Source: Comamonadaceae bacterium G21597-S1
GTDB lineage: Bacteria; Pseudomonadota; Gammaproteobacteria; Burkholderiales; Burkholderiaceae_C
NCBI GenBank assembly: GCA_027214345.1
Contig: JAPWHR010000005.1
Location: forward strand, 324,645-388,644
Length of the DNA: 64,000 bases
Direction of reading: 5' to 3'
Made by a program: the position numbers and the translations under genes. The first letter of the stretch is position 1; every line of letters starts with the position of its first letter. The notes beneath the pieces were generated by a model. That model saw only the letters and a program-made list of their open reading frames with translations. It ran no database searches and was not told where the DNA came from. Shown piece after piece: positions 56,075-64,000 of this stretch.

Positions 56075-56410
56075 ATGGCCCAACCCCATGCCCGATCCGC
56101 CGAGGTCGTCAACCTGATGCCGCTGGCGCATCGACTTGCCGGCGCGCGGACCACCGCCGTTCTCAAGGCGCGCCAACTCGAGGTCGTGCGGCTCGTGTTG
56201 CACCGGGGCAAGACCCTGCCCGAGCACCAGGTGCCGGGCGAGATCACGGTGCTGTGCCTCGAAGGGCGCCTGTCGTTCCGCAGTACGGACGGCACGGTCG
56301 AACTCGGCCCGATGGACTTCATCCATCTGCACGGCGGCGTGCCGCATGCGCTCACGGCGTTGGAGGATGCCTCCGCACTGCTGACGATCTGCCTGGCGGA
56401 CCGGGACTGA
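56075..56410 (+). CDS. Small cupin-domain protein
   Basis: The 111-residue single-domain cupin has the two beta-barrel motifs LHRGKTLPEHQVPGEITVLCLEG and GPMDFIHLHGGVPHALTA, giving His residues that could bind one metal. There is no enzyme-specific extension. ATG 56075 follows GGAG at some distance; ATG 56057 is also in frame. It lies 16 bases before a convergent EamA-type gene. The function is unknown; similar cupins act as small dioxygenases or sensors. Confidence 0.75.
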   Translation: MAQPHARSAEVVNLMPLAHRLAGARTTAVLKARQLEVVRLVLHRGKTLPEHQVPGEITVLCLEGRLSFRSTDGTVELGPMDFIHLHGGVPHALTALEDASALLTICLADRD

Positions 56411-56425
56411 GGCGCCCGTCCCGCG

Positions 56426-57277
56426 TTAACGCGCGGGTTTGCGCAGGATCACCAGGGCAATGCCACCGAGCACGGCGGCCGAGGCCCACAGCAGCCGCGC
56501 GGTCAGCGGTTCGGCCAGCAGCAGGCTGCCGCCCAGCGCGGCGATCACCGGCACGCTGAGCTGCACCGTGGACGCCGTCGTGGCGCGCAGGTGGCGCAAG
56601 GCGGCGTACCAGATCGCGTAACCGATACCGGAGGTCAGCGCGCCCGACGCAATCGCATAGGCGCTGCCAGCCAGGTCCAGCCGGGCTAGTGGCAATGTCG
56701 CCAGGCTCAGCACGATCGCTGGCACCGTGGCCCGCATGAAATTACCCGCCGTGACCTGGGTCGGATCGCCCGCACCCTTGCCACGCAGCGAATAGATGCC
56801 CCAGGCCACGCCCGAGGCCAGCATCAGCAAGGCGCCGACGAGCGGGGGCGACGACAGGCCCGGCAGCAGCAGCCCGACCAGGCCGGCGCAGGCCAGCATC
56901 AACCCGACGGTCTGCGCGGCGCCCAGGCGTTCGCCGCGCCACAGGCCGACCCCGATCATGGTGGCCTGCACGGCGCCGAACAACAGCAGGGCACCGGTCC
57001 CGGTCGCCAGGCTCACATAGGCGAATGAGAACGCGGCGGCGTAGACGAACAGGGCGCAGGCCGAGGCCCAGTTGCCGGCCATGGCGGAGGCGGGCCGCGC
57101 CCTGTCGCGCATGCGCACGATCCACCACAACACGAGGGCGCCCGAGACGATGCGCAGGCTCGTGAAGCTGGCCGGGTCGATGGCGGTGTCGCGCAGCGCG
57201 ACGCGGCACAGCAGCGAATTGCCGGCAAAGGCCAGCATGGCGACCAGGGTCACCAGTGCAGGATGCAGGGGACGCAT
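56426..57277 (-). CDS. EamA/DMT-family transporter
   Basis: The 283-residue protein has ten hydrophobic helices in two EamA repeats of five, typical of drug/metabolite exporters (LVTLVAMLAFAGNSLLCRVAL at the start, GALLMLASGVAWGIYSLRGKG at the second repeat, SVPVIAALGGSLLLAEPLT near the end). The second-repeat motif AxGxSxxxxE-like segment is intact. It is divergent from the GST gene. The substrate is unknown. Confidence 0.87.
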   Translation of the reverse strand: MRPLHPALVTLVAMLAFAGNSLLCRVALRDTAIDPASFTSLRIVSGALVLWWIVRMRDRARPASAMAGNWASACALFVYAAAFSFAYVSLATGTGALLLFGAVQATMIGVGLWRGERLGAAQTVGLMLACAGLVGLLLPGLSSPPLVGALLMLASGVAWGIYSLRGKGAGDPTQVTAGNFMRATVPAIVLSLATLPLARLDLAGSAYAIASGALTSGIGYAIWYAALRHLRATTASTVQLSVPVIAALGGSLLLAEPLTARLLWASAAVLGGIALVILRKPAR

Positions 57278-57395
57278 GGATCGTCAGTGGTTGGTGCAAG
57301 GTCTGCCGGCGCGGCGGGAGCCCGCACGACGGCAGCGGCCATGGAAATGGCGCAGAATGCCGGGGCCTTTGTCTGGCCCCAAGAAAGGATATGCA

Positions 57396-58091
57396 GTGAT
57401 CACGTTTTTCTACAACCTCGCCCCGAATCCGCTCAAGGTCGCCCTGTTTCTCGAGGAGGCCGAACTGGCCTACGAGACGGTGCCGGTGGATACCCGCAAG
57501 GGCGAGCAACACAGCGAGAACTATAAGGCCGTCAATCCGAACGCCAAGGTCCCCGCGATCAAGGACGGCGACGTCACGGTGTTCGACAGCAATGCCATCT
57601 TGTTGTACCTGGCCGAAAAGACCGGCCGCTTCCTGCCGGAAAACACGCCGCAGCAGCGAGCGCAGTTGTACGCATGGATGATGTTCGTGGCCTCGGGTGT
57701 AGGCCCTTTCTCCGGCCAATGCGTGCACTTCCGCCACGCCGCGCCCGAACCCAAGGTCTACGCGCTCAATCGCTACGATTTCGAAGCCTGGCGCCACTGG
57801 AACATCGTCAACGACCGCCTGGCCGAGCGACGCTACATGCTCGGCGACACCTACACCATCGTTGACATGGCGGTATGGGGTTGGGCCCGCATGGTGCCGT
57901 ACATCCTCGGCGGCCCCGAGGCCTGGGAGCAGCTGCCGCACGTCAAGCGCCTGGTCGACGAGATCAATGCCCGGCCCGCGGCCCAACGGGCGGAGGCGCT
58001 CAAGACGCGACACACGTTCAAGACCGAAGTCGACGACGAGGCCTTGCGGTCGCTGTTTCCGCAGAACGAGCGCCTGGCCAAGACCGCCTGA
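57396..58091 (+). CDS. Glutathione S-transferase family protein (YfcG/Ure2p-like)
   Basis: The 231-residue protein starts at GTG 57396 after AAAGGA. The N-terminal thioredoxin-like domain has ITFFYNLAPNPLKVALFLEEAEL, NPNAKVPAIKDGDVTVFDSNAILLYLAEK (read in two parts), and the C-terminal helical domain has YMLGDTYTIVDMAVWGWARM. The motif NPxKVALFLEE and the acidic DSNAI resemble YfcG-type glutathione transferases with disulfide reductase activity. It sits between the exporter and the lipid flippase without a tight operon. Confidence 0.87.
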   Translation: MITFFYNLAPNPLKVALFLEEAELAYETVPVDTRKGEQHSENYKAVNPNAKVPAIKDGDVTVFDSNAILLYLAEKTGRFLPENTPQQRAQLYAWMMFVASGVGPFSGQCVHFRHAAPEPKVYALNRYDFEAWRHWNIVNDRLAERRYMLGDTYTIVDMAVWGWARMVPYILGGPEAWEQLPHVKRLVDEINARPAAQRAEALKTRHTFKTEVDDEALRSLFPQNERLAKTA

Positions 58092-58113
58092 GCGGTTGCG
58101 GCCCGTTGTCGGA

Positions 58114-59916
58114 TCAGGCGGCAGTGTCCTCGCCGCTGTCGGACGGGCCGCCGAGCCCCAGGTTGTACAGCCGCGCGTACAGGCCGTCGGCGGCCAGCAG
58201 TGTCGCGTGATGGCCGGTCTCGACGATGCGGCCGTTGTCCAGCACGACGATGCGGTCAGCGTGCTGCACGGTCGCGAGGCGGTGCGCGATGACCAGCGTG
58301 GTGCGTTTCTGCATCAGCCGCTGCAACGCCTCCTGCACCGCGCGTTCGGATTCCGCGTCCAGCGCCGATGTCGCCTCGTCCAGGATCAGTACCGGCGCGT
58401 CCTTGTACAGGGCACGGGCAATGGCCAGGCGCTGGCGCTGCCCACCCGAGAGCTGCATCGCATTGTGACCGACGATGGTGTCCAGGCCCTGCGGCAGTTC
58501 GTCCATCAGGGTCTGCAGATTGGCCGCGGCCAGGCATTGGGCGACCCGGTCGCGGTCGACGGTCTGTCCCAGCGCGACATTGACCGCGACCGAGTCGTTG
58601 AGCATCAGCACATGCTGGCTGACCAGTGCGAACTGCGATCGCAATGAGACCAGGTCCCATTCGCGCAATTCATGTCCGTCGAGGTAGATCGAACCCGCGC
58701 TGGGATCGACGAAGCGCGGCAGCAGGTTGACCAGCGTCGACTTGCCCGACCCCGAGGCGCCCACCAGGGCCACCGTCTCGCCGGCCATCACGTCCAGACT
58801 GAGATGGTCGAGCGCCGGCACGGCGTCGTCGGAGTAGGACACGCAGGCCTGCTCGAAACGGATCACGCCGGTGGCGCGTTCCATGCGATAGCTGCCGCCG
58901 GTCTCGTCGGGCGTACGGGCCATCATGTCCAGGCCCCGTTCCATGGCCGCCAGGCCGCGGGTGATCGGGTTGGCCACCTCGGTCAGGTGCTTGAGCGGCG
59001 CGATCAGCATCAGCATCGCGGTGACGAAGGCGACGAAGCCGCCCACCGACGTGGTGTTGTCGGCACTCTGGATCAGTGCCACGGTGATCACCGCCGACAA
59101 GGCCACCGCGGCCAGCATCTGCGTCAGCGGGGTCATGGCCGCCGAGGCCGCGGTGGACTTCATCGACAGTCGACGCAAGGCATCGCTGAGGCCGGCAAAC
59201 CGGTGCGACTGCGCCTGCTGCGCCGCATGCAGCCGGATGTCGCGGTGCGCAAGCACGTTTTCCTCGACCACATAGGCCAGCCGGTCGGTGGCGTCCTGGC
59301 TGTTGCGCGTGACCCGGTACAGGCGGCGCGACAGGATGCGCATGACATAGGCCACGGCCGGGAACAGGAACACGACGATCAGGGTCAGCTTCCAGTTCAG
59401 GTACATCAGGTAGGCGACCAGGGCGAGCAGGGTCAGGCTGTTGCGCGCCAGGGTCATCAGCGCGCTCACCAGCAACTGCGAGCCGCTTTGCACCTCGTAC
59501 ACGATGGTGTTGGCCAGCGAGCTCGAGGTCTGGCCGGCAAACAGACTCAGCCGGGCGTCGAGCAACTTGTCGAACATGGCCTTGCGCAACACCATCAGGC
59601 CGGTGCTGGTAATCTTGGTCATGGCCAGTTGCGCGGTGAAACTGCACAGGCCCCGCACCGCAAACAACAGGATCAACGACACGGGCACGGCCCACAACGG
59701 CAGCTGGCCCTCCTGGAAGCCCCGATCGAGCAGGGGTTGCAGCAGAGCCGGGATCAGCGGTTCGGACAGGGCCAGCGCCAGCGTGGCACCGGCCGCGGCG
59801 CACCAGACCCACAACGGGCGGCCGAAATACGGCCACAGGCGCATCAGGCGCTTGGCCAGGTTGCCGGCCAGCGCCGCCGTGTCCTGGCCGGGACCCTGCG
59901 GATGGCTCACCGGCAT
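58114..59916 (-). CDS. msbA: MsbA-type lipid A export ABC transporter
   Basis: The 600-residue half-transporter has six membrane helices (about residues 30-330) and a C-terminal ATPase with Walker A ALVGASGSGKSTLVNLLPRF, Q-loop LVSQHVLML, signature LSGGQRQRLAIARAL, Walker B VLILDEATSALD and H-loop VIAHRLAT. It flips lipid A-core across the inner membrane. ATG 59916 is taken; the frame is open to 60678 on the strand opposite tolB, which is spurious. Related drug exporters cannot be ruled out, but length and the VNLLPRFxDPxxG pattern favour MsbA. Confidence 0.88.
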   Translation of the reverse strand: MPVSHPQGPGQDTAALAGNLAKRLMRLWPYFGRPLWVWCAAAGATLALALSEPLIPALLQPLLDRGFQEGQLPLWAVPVSLILLFAVRGLCSFTAQLAMTKITSTGLMVLRKAMFDKLLDARLSLFAGQTSSSLANTIVYEVQSGSQLLVSALMTLARNSLTLLALVAYLMYLNWKLTLIVVFLFPAVAYVMRILSRRLYRVTRNSQDATDRLAYVVEENVLAHRDIRLHAAQQAQSHRFAGLSDALRRLSMKSTAASAAMTPLTQMLAAVALSAVITVALIQSADNTTSVGGFVAFVTAMLMLIAPLKHLTEVANPITRGLAAMERGLDMMARTPDETGGSYRMERATGVIRFEQACVSYSDDAVPALDHLSLDVMAGETVALVGASGSGKSTLVNLLPRFVDPSAGSIYLDGHELREWDLVSLRSQFALVSQHVLMLNDSVAVNVALGQTVDRDRVAQCLAAANLQTLMDELPQGLDTIVGHNAMQLSGGQRQRLAIARALYKDAPVLILDEATSALDAESERAVQEALQRLMQKRTTLVIAHRLATVQHADRIVVLDNGRIVETGHHATLLAADGLYARLYNLGLGGPSDSGEDTAA

Positions 59917-60132
59917 GCGCGCAGACCCCACACCACGGCGGTGTGGGCAGGTGCGGCGAAGGGGTTCGTCGGGCTGGAGATCATGGCGGTGCAATTGAGA
60001 GGGTTTATTATCGGGGCATCGTCCGCACGCCCCGTGGGCGCCCGTCTGGCGCGCATGCGAGGGCGTTTCGGTCCACCCGCGTGTTAGGCTCATGTCCAAG
60101 TCCGGGCCGCCTCCAGGAGCAACTTCCCAACC

Positions 60133-61443
60133 ATGTTTCGTTTCTTGAATTCCCGTCCATTCGACCGTGTCGCGGTGTGCCTGCGCATGCTGGCCGTGAT
60201 GGGCCTGATGGCCGCATGCATGCCGGCTTCGGCGCAGCTGCGCATCGAAGTCTCCGGCGTCGGACTGACCCAGCTGCCGATTGCGATTGCGCCTTTTCGC
60301 GGGCAGGATGCCGCGCCGCAGAAGATCGCTGCCATCGTGCAGGCCGATCTCGAGCGCAGCGGGCAGTTCCGCGGCACCGACCTGGTGGCCACCGAACTCG
60401 ATGAAGTCACGCGTCCGGAACTGACGGCCTGGCGCCAGAAAGGTGCGGACTCGCTGGTCGCCGGCAGTGTGACCCGGCTGGCCGACGGACGTTACGACGT
60501 GCGATTCCGCCTGTGGGATCTGACCCGCGGTCAAGACCTCGGCGGGCAAAGTTATGCGGTCACCGAAGGCGACCTGCGCCAGTCCGCCCATCGTATTGCC
60601 GACTTCGTCTATGAGAAGCTGACCGGCGACAAGGGCATCTTCTCGACCCGTATTGCCTACGTGACCAAGGTCGCGCAACGCTACAACCTGTGGATCGCCG
60701 ACGCCGACGGCGAGAACGCGCAGTCTGCGCTGGCGAGTCCGGAGCCCATCATCTCGCCCGCGTGGTCACCCATGGGTGGACAGCTGGCCTATGTGTCGTT
60801 CGAGTCGCGCAAGCCGGTCGTGTATGTGCACGAGATCGCCACCGGCAAGCGGCGCCTGCTGGCCAATTTCCGGGGCTCGAACAGCGCGCCGGCCTGGTCG
60901 CCGGACGGGCGCACGCTGGCGGTCACGCTGAGCCGCGACGGCGGCTCGCAGCTGTACCTGATCGATGCGCAGGGCGGCGAACCGCGGCGCCTGTCGCAGT
61001 CCTCGAGCATCGACACCGAGCCGATGTTTTCGCCCGATGGCAAGACCATTTATTTCGTCAGCGATCGCGGCGGCTCGCCGCAGATCTATCGCATGGCGGC
61101 CACCGGCGGCGGGGTGCAGCGCGTGACCTTTACGGGCAGTTACAACATTTCCCCGTCCATCAGTCCGGACGGCAAATCGCTGGCCTATATTTCTCGTGTG
61201 AGTGGCGCCTTCCGTTTGCACGTGATGGACCTTGCCAGCGGCAATGCCACTGCAATCACCGACACGTCGTTCGACGAAAGTCCGAGTTTCGCTCCCAACG
61301 GACGCCTCATCATTTACGCCACTTCCGGTCAAGGCCGGGAGCGTCTGACGACCACGACCCTCGATGGACGTGTCAAGACCCGCCTGGCCGGAGCGTCGGG
61401 TGAAATTCGCGAGCCTGATTGGGGCCCGCTTCAAAAACAGTGA
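60133..61443 (+). CDS. tolB: Tol-Pal system periplasmic protein TolB
   Basis: TolB is the beta-propeller component linking TolA and Pal during cell division and outer-membrane constriction. The 436-residue precursor has a signal peptide ending MPASAQ, an N-terminal domain ([20 protein letters not shown]) and propeller repeats such as [40 protein letters not shown] and [23 protein letters not shown] (shortened). It leads tolB-pal-cpoB; tolQRA are not in the preceding 200 bases and must lie elsewhere. Confidence 0.96.
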   Translation: MFRFLNSRPFDRVAVCLRMLAVMGLMAACMPASAQLRIEVSGVGLTQLPIAIAPFRGQDAAPQKIAAIVQADLERSGQFRGTDLVATELDEVTRPELTAWRQKGADSLVAGSVTRLADGRYDVRFRLWDLTRGQDLGGQSYAVTEGDLRQSAHRIADFVYEKLTGDKGIFSTRIAYVTKVAQRYNLWIADADGENAQSALASPEPIISPAWSPMGGQLAYVSFESRKPVVYVHEIATGKRRLLANFRGSNSAPAWSPDGRTLAVTLSRDGGSQLYLIDAQGGEPRRLSQSSSIDTEPMFSPDGKTIYFVSDRGGSPQIYRMAATGGGVQRVTFTGSYNISPSISPDGKSLAYISRVSGAFRLHVMDLASGNATAITDTSFDESPSFAPNGRLIIYATSGQGRERLTTTTLDGRVKTRLAGASGEIREPDWGPLQKQ

Positions 61444-61462
61444 CATCACAAGGAGAACACGG

Positions 61463-62029
61463 ATGAAACGAATTTTTCTGGCCCTGGCGTGCGCCGCTCT
61501 GCTGGCAGGTTGTGGCTCGTCGGTCAAGCTGGATGATGTCGCCGTGGAGGACAAGGCCGGGACGCCGGTGGGCGCCCAGGGTGCGGGTGCCGGCGCGGCC
61601 GGTGGCGCCACGGCCAGTGGAACGGGGTCCGGAGCGCTGGCCAGTCAAGGCGTGGCACCGGTCGACCTGACCGGTGCGGGGACGAATGCCGCGATCCAGC
61701 AAGGCCCGCGCATCATCTACTTCGATTACGACAGCTTCATCATCAAGCCCGAGTTCCAGGCACTGATCGAGACCCATGCCCGATATCTGCGCGCCGACCC
61801 GGCCCGCAAGGCCGTGGTCGAAGGTCATACCGACGAGACCGGCGGGCGCGAATACAACCTGGCGCTGGGCCAGAAGCGGGCCGAGGCGGTGCGTCGTGCA
61901 CTGGCGCTGCTCGGTGTGGCCGATGCCCAGGTGGAGGCCGTGAGTTACGGCAAGGAAAAACCGGCGGTGCAGGGCAGCGATGAGGCCGCGCTGGCGCAAA
62001 ACCGTCGCGCCGAGATCGTCTACCGATGA
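61463..62029 (+). CDS. pal: Peptidoglycan-associated lipoprotein Pal
   Basis: Pal is an outer-membrane lipoprotein that binds peptidoglycan and TolB. The 188-residue precursor has the lipobox LLAGC (C18), a Gly/Ala-rich linker longer than in E. coli, and an OmpA-like domain with IYFDYDSFIIKPEFQALI, VEGHTDETGGREYNLALGQKRA (in two parts) and NRRAEIVYR. AAGGAGAA precedes the ATG at 61463. The stop overlaps the cpoB start (ATGA). Confidence 0.96.
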   Translation: MKRIFLALACAALLAGCGSSVKLDDVAVEDKAGTPVGAQGAGAGAAGGATASGTGSGALASQGVAPVDLTGAGTNAAIQQGPRIIYFDYDSFIIKPEFQALIETHARYLRADPARKAVVEGHTDETGGREYNLALGQKRAEAVRRALALLGVADAQVEAVSYGKEKPAVQGSDEAALAQNRRAEIVYR

Positions 62030-62874
62030 ACCGCCTCAGCCAACATCGCGCGAGAGGCCGCAACGCGCTGGCGCTGGCCTTGGTGCTGGCCGGTTCGTTG
62101 TGGGTGGGGCCTGTGCAGGCCGCGCTGTTCGAAGACACCGAAGCACGCACCGCGATCCTGGAGGCGCGCAAGCGCATCGAGGCCAATCGCATTGCAACCG
62201 ACGCGGCGATCCAGCGCCTGGTGGAGTCGCACAACGAGCTGCTGCGCAGGTCGACCGAAGAGAACACGCAGTTGCGCCGTTCCTTGCTCGACCTGCAGAA
62301 CCAGATCGAATCCTTGCGCACCGAGCTGGCGCGCAGCAACGGACAACGCGAGCAGTTCGGCCGCGAATTGTCCGAGTTGCAGCGCGAGCAGAAGGACATG
62401 CTGCAACGCCAGCAGGAAATCGCCCGCGGCGTCGAGGAACGGGTGAGCCAGCTCGAGCCGGTCAAGCTGACGGTCGACGGGCGCGAGATCGTGGTCGAGC
62501 CGGCCGAACGCCGGGCCTACGACGCGGCGCTGGCGCTGTTTCGCAGCGGGGACTTCCCGGGCGCACAGACGGGATTCCACAGCCTGATCGCACGGTATCC
62601 GAAGAGCGGGTATCTGCCCTCGGCATTGTTCTGGCTCGGCAACGCGCAATATGCGACCCGCGACTACAAGGAGGCCATCGTCAACTTCCGGATCATGCTC
62701 ACGGCCACGCCCGACCATGTGCGGGCGCCGGAAGCGCTGTTGTCGATCGCCAACTGCCAGATCGAACTCAAGGACGTGGCCGGCGCGCGCAAGACACTCG
62801 ATGAACTCGCGCGCAGCTACCCGCAGTCCGACGCGGCAAAAGCCGGCAAGGAACGCCTTGCGCGTCTGCGCTGA
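62026..62874 (+). CDS. cpoB: Cell division coordinator CpoB (YbgF)
   Basis: CpoB is a periplasmic protein that couples peptidoglycan synthesis to Tol-driven constriction. The 282-residue precursor has a signal peptide ending VQAALF, a trimerising coiled coil at about residues 35-135 (LRRSLLDLQNQIESLRTELA and neighbours) and TPR repeats in the C-terminal half (GYLPSALFWLGNAQYATRDYKEAI, in parts). It overlaps pal by four bases, the standard gene order. Confidence 0.95.
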   Translation: MNRLSQHRARGRNALALALVLAGSLWVGPVQAALFEDTEARTAILEARKRIEANRIATDAAIQRLVESHNELLRRSTEENTQLRRSLLDLQNQIESLRTELARSNGQREQFGRELSELQREQKDMLQRQQEIARGVEERVSQLEPVKLTVDGREIVVEPAERRAYDAALALFRSGDFPGAQTGFHSLIARYPKSGYLPSALFWLGNAQYATRDYKEAIVNFRIMLTATPDHVRAPEALLSIANCQIELKDVAGARKTLDELARSYPQSDAAKAGKERLARLR

Positions 62875-62939
62875 GGTCGCCGCGCCAGCGCCACGCAATC
62901 GCACGGCCGCCAGCCGGTCCGACGAACCAAGCCTTGCAG

Positions 62940-63722
62940 ATGACGGAATCGATTGCTGCGGACTCCGACGCGGATCTGGCCCGCCGGTTCGGCGGCATGG
63001 AGCGCCTGTTCGGCATTGCCGCGGCGGCACGCATTCGACAGGCACACGTGGCCATCGTCGGCCTCGGCGGTGTCGGCTCGTGGGCCGCCGAGGCGTTGGC
63101 ACGCAGCGGCGTGGGCGCATTGACGCTGGTCGACCTCGACCATGTCGCCGAATCCAACATCAACCGGCAGGTCCATGCGTTGGACACCACCATCGGTCAG
63201 GCCAAAGTGCAGGCGATGCGCGAGCGTATTGCGCTGATCCATCCGGGCTGTGTCGTGCAGGGCGTGGAGGAGTTCGTCGAGCCGGACAACTGGCCTGCCA
63301 TCCTGCCCAACCCGGTCGATGCCGTCATCGATGCCTGTGACCAGGTGCGGGCCAAGGTCGCGATGGCCGACTGGGCCCGGCGCAGCAAATCGATCTTCAT
63401 CACCGTGGGTGCGGCCGGAGGCAAACGGCTTGCGCACCAGGTCGACATCGACGACCTGTCGCGCAGCACCCATGATCCCTTGCTTGCGCGCATGCGCAAC
63501 CTGCTGCGCAAGCACCATGGCGCGCCGGGCGCGGGCCGCACGATGGGCCTGCCGTGTGTGTTCAGCCGCGAGCCGGTACGCGACGTCGACGCCTCGTGCG
63601 CCATCGTCGAGTCCGATGGAACACTCAACTGCCATGGATACGGCTCGATGGTCAGCGTCACCGCGACCTTCGGCCAATGCGCCGCAGGCTGGGTGCTCAA
63701 CACAATTGCAAATCGTGTGTGA
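62940..63722 (+). CDS. tcdA: tRNA threonylcarbamoyladenosine dehydratase TcdA
   Basis: TcdA (CsdL) cyclises t6A to ct6A at position 37 of tRNAs. The 260-residue ThiF/E1-like protein has the nucleotide-binding VAIVGLGGVGSWAAEALARSG, LVDLDHVAESNINRQ, DACDQVRAKVAMADW and TVGAAGGKRLAHQV. The start is ATG 62940; a TTG two codons earlier is also possible. It is 65 bases after cpoB. It is followed at 63805 by tRNA-Lys(TTT), itself a t6A-carrying tRNA, which is a neat but probably coincidental neighbour. Confidence 0.93.
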   Translation: MTESIAADSDADLARRFGGMERLFGIAAAARIRQAHVAIVGLGGVGSWAAEALARSGVGALTLVDLDHVAESNINRQVHALDTTIGQAKVQAMRERIALIHPGCVVQGVEEFVEPDNWPAILPNPVDAVIDACDQVRAKVAMADWARRSKSIFITVGAAGGKRLAHQVDIDDLSRSTHDPLLARMRNLLRKHHGAPGAGRTMGLPCVFSREPVRDVDASCAIVESDGTLNCHGYGSMVSVTATFGQCAAGWVLNTIANRV

Positions 63723-63728
63723 GCACAG

Positions 63729-63757
63729 TCAAAAACACGATTTTTTCTGGTTATAAT
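63729..63757 (+). promoter_or_regulatory. Sigma-70-type promoter of tRNA-Lys
   Basis: A perfect TATAAT lies at 63752-63757, 47 bases before the tRNA. A weak -35-like TCAAAA at 63729-63734 gives a 17-base spacer filled with AT-rich sequence (ACGATTTTTTCTGG). The AT-rich block stands out from the surrounding GC-rich DNA. Only the -10 is convincing. Confidence 0.65.
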
Positions 63758-63804
63758 TTCAGGCTTTGCAGCACGGTACAAACCGCAATGCAAATGAAAA
63801 GTGT

Positions 63805-63880
63805 GGGTCGTTAGCTCAGTTGGTAGAGCAGCGGACTTTTAATCCGTTGGTCGGCAGTTCGAGCCTGCCACGACCTACCA
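63805..63880 (+). tRNA. tRNA-Lys, anticodon TTT
   Basis: The 76 bases fold as a complete cloverleaf: acceptor GGGTCGT with ACGACCT (one G-T pair at the end), D-arm GCTC/GAGC, anticodon stem GCGGA/TCCGT with loop CTTTTAA, T-arm GGCAG/CTGCC with loop TTCGAGC, then A and encoded CCA. The anticodon TTT reads AAA and AAG (lysine). Confidence 0.97.
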
Positions 63881-63888
63881 AATGATTC

Positions 63889-63921
63889 AAGGACTTAGCC
63901 CAAAAGGCTAAGTCCTTTTTT
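63889..63921 (+). terminator. Rho-independent terminator of tRNA-Lys
   Basis: A 12-bp perfect stem (AAGGACTTAGCC / GGCTAAGTCCTT) with loop CAAAA is followed by T residues to 63921. It starts eight bases after the tRNA. The group II intron begins four bases beyond the T-run. Confidence 0.93.
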
Positions 63922-63925
63922 CATG

Positions 63926-64000
63926 GTGCGCCCAGCATGGGCGCACTCCTGGAGGTGCAAGTCCTCCCGCGAGCTGGTCACAGTGAGCGAAGTGAAGCGC
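63926..64000 (+). mobile_element. 5' end of a group II intron (class C-like), cut by the window edge
   Basis: The sequence starts GTGCGCCCAGCATGGGCGC, the conserved GUGYG 5' splice-site motif with the short domain I hairpin GCGCCCAGCATGGGCGC. It continues GGAGGTGCAAGTCCTCC, the usual second domain I hairpin (compare GGGUGAGAGUCCC in the Oceanobacillus IIC intron). It lies a few bases after an intrinsic terminator, the classic target of class C introns. Only 75 bases are in the window, so the reverse transcriptase/maturase ORF and domains V-VI are not seen. Confidence 0.85.

Noticed and set aside
63805..64000. Genomic island or prophage at the tRNA-Lys gene
   Set aside because: No integrase and no repeat of the tRNA 3' end is visible; the sequence after the terminator is a group II intron start.

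Overview
The window is high-GC, gene-dense chromosomal DNA from a betaproteobacterium, most likely of the order Burkholderiales. The evidence is a complete iscR-iscS-iscU-iscA-hscB-hscA-fdx operon, the block yebC-purD-hemF-nadD-rsfS-rlmH-maf-rng, a tolB-pal-cpoB cassette, a high-potential iron-sulfur protein, a TAXI-type TRAP transporter, and abundant LysR/TetR regulators. The genus cannot be told from the sequence alone. No phage, plasmid or integrase genes were seen. The one mobile element is a group II intron that starts 75 bases before the right edge.

Layout. 1-0.55 kb: end-truncated NAD(P)-binding protein. 0.77-7.15 kb: IscR-regulated Fe-S assembly operon followed by dnaQ. 7.2 kb: tRNA-Val(CAC) with its terminator. 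7.4-15.6 kb: a minus-strand accessory block with two small secreted or membrane proteins, a secreted metallo-beta-lactamase-fold hydrolase, a TAXI-TRAP importer and a tartrate/D-malate dehydrogenase family enzyme, with a divergent LysR regulator. 15.7-22.5 kb: an SDR, a transmembrane Ser/Thr kinase, 3-hydroxybutyrate dehydrogenase, an alpha/beta hydrolase and relA. 22.5-26.7 kb: a TetR-controlled DevABC/HlyD-type export system. 26.8-44.9 kb: a large pyrimidine locus. 45-48.5 kb: a membrane class III cyclase-like protein, upp and a HerA-like ATPase. 48.5-55.5 kb: housekeeping operon. 55.5-60 kb: HiPIP, cupin, EamA exporter, GST and an MsbA-type flippase. 60.1-63.7 kb: tolB-pal-cpoB and tcdA. 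63.8 kb: tRNA-Lys(TTT), its terminator, and the intron start.

The pyrimidine locus reads as one catabolic unit. PreT/PreA reduce uracil or thymine, dihydropyrimidinase opens the ring, and an M20-type N-carbamoyl hydrolase releases beta-alanine. Two ABC importers (a BMP/nucleoside type and an NMT1/THI5 type) and a cytosine deaminase feed the pathway. A divergent RutR-like TetR regulator lies next to a perfect TTACCA-N2-TGGTAA palindrome whose core matches the known RutR operator, and upp lies nearby for salvage.

The most unusual signal is how this locus is joined together. A family of about 63-65 bp GC-rich repeats, plus an unrelated 108-bp tandem array, fills gaps between co-directional genes. 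The repeats begin at the stop codon of one gene (ATGA or GTGA overlaps) and end at or on the Shine-Dalgarno or start codon of the next. They keep an open reading frame across the gap, so they look like translational-coupling spacers. Diverged single copies lie downstream of the metallo-hydrolase gene and upstream of codA.
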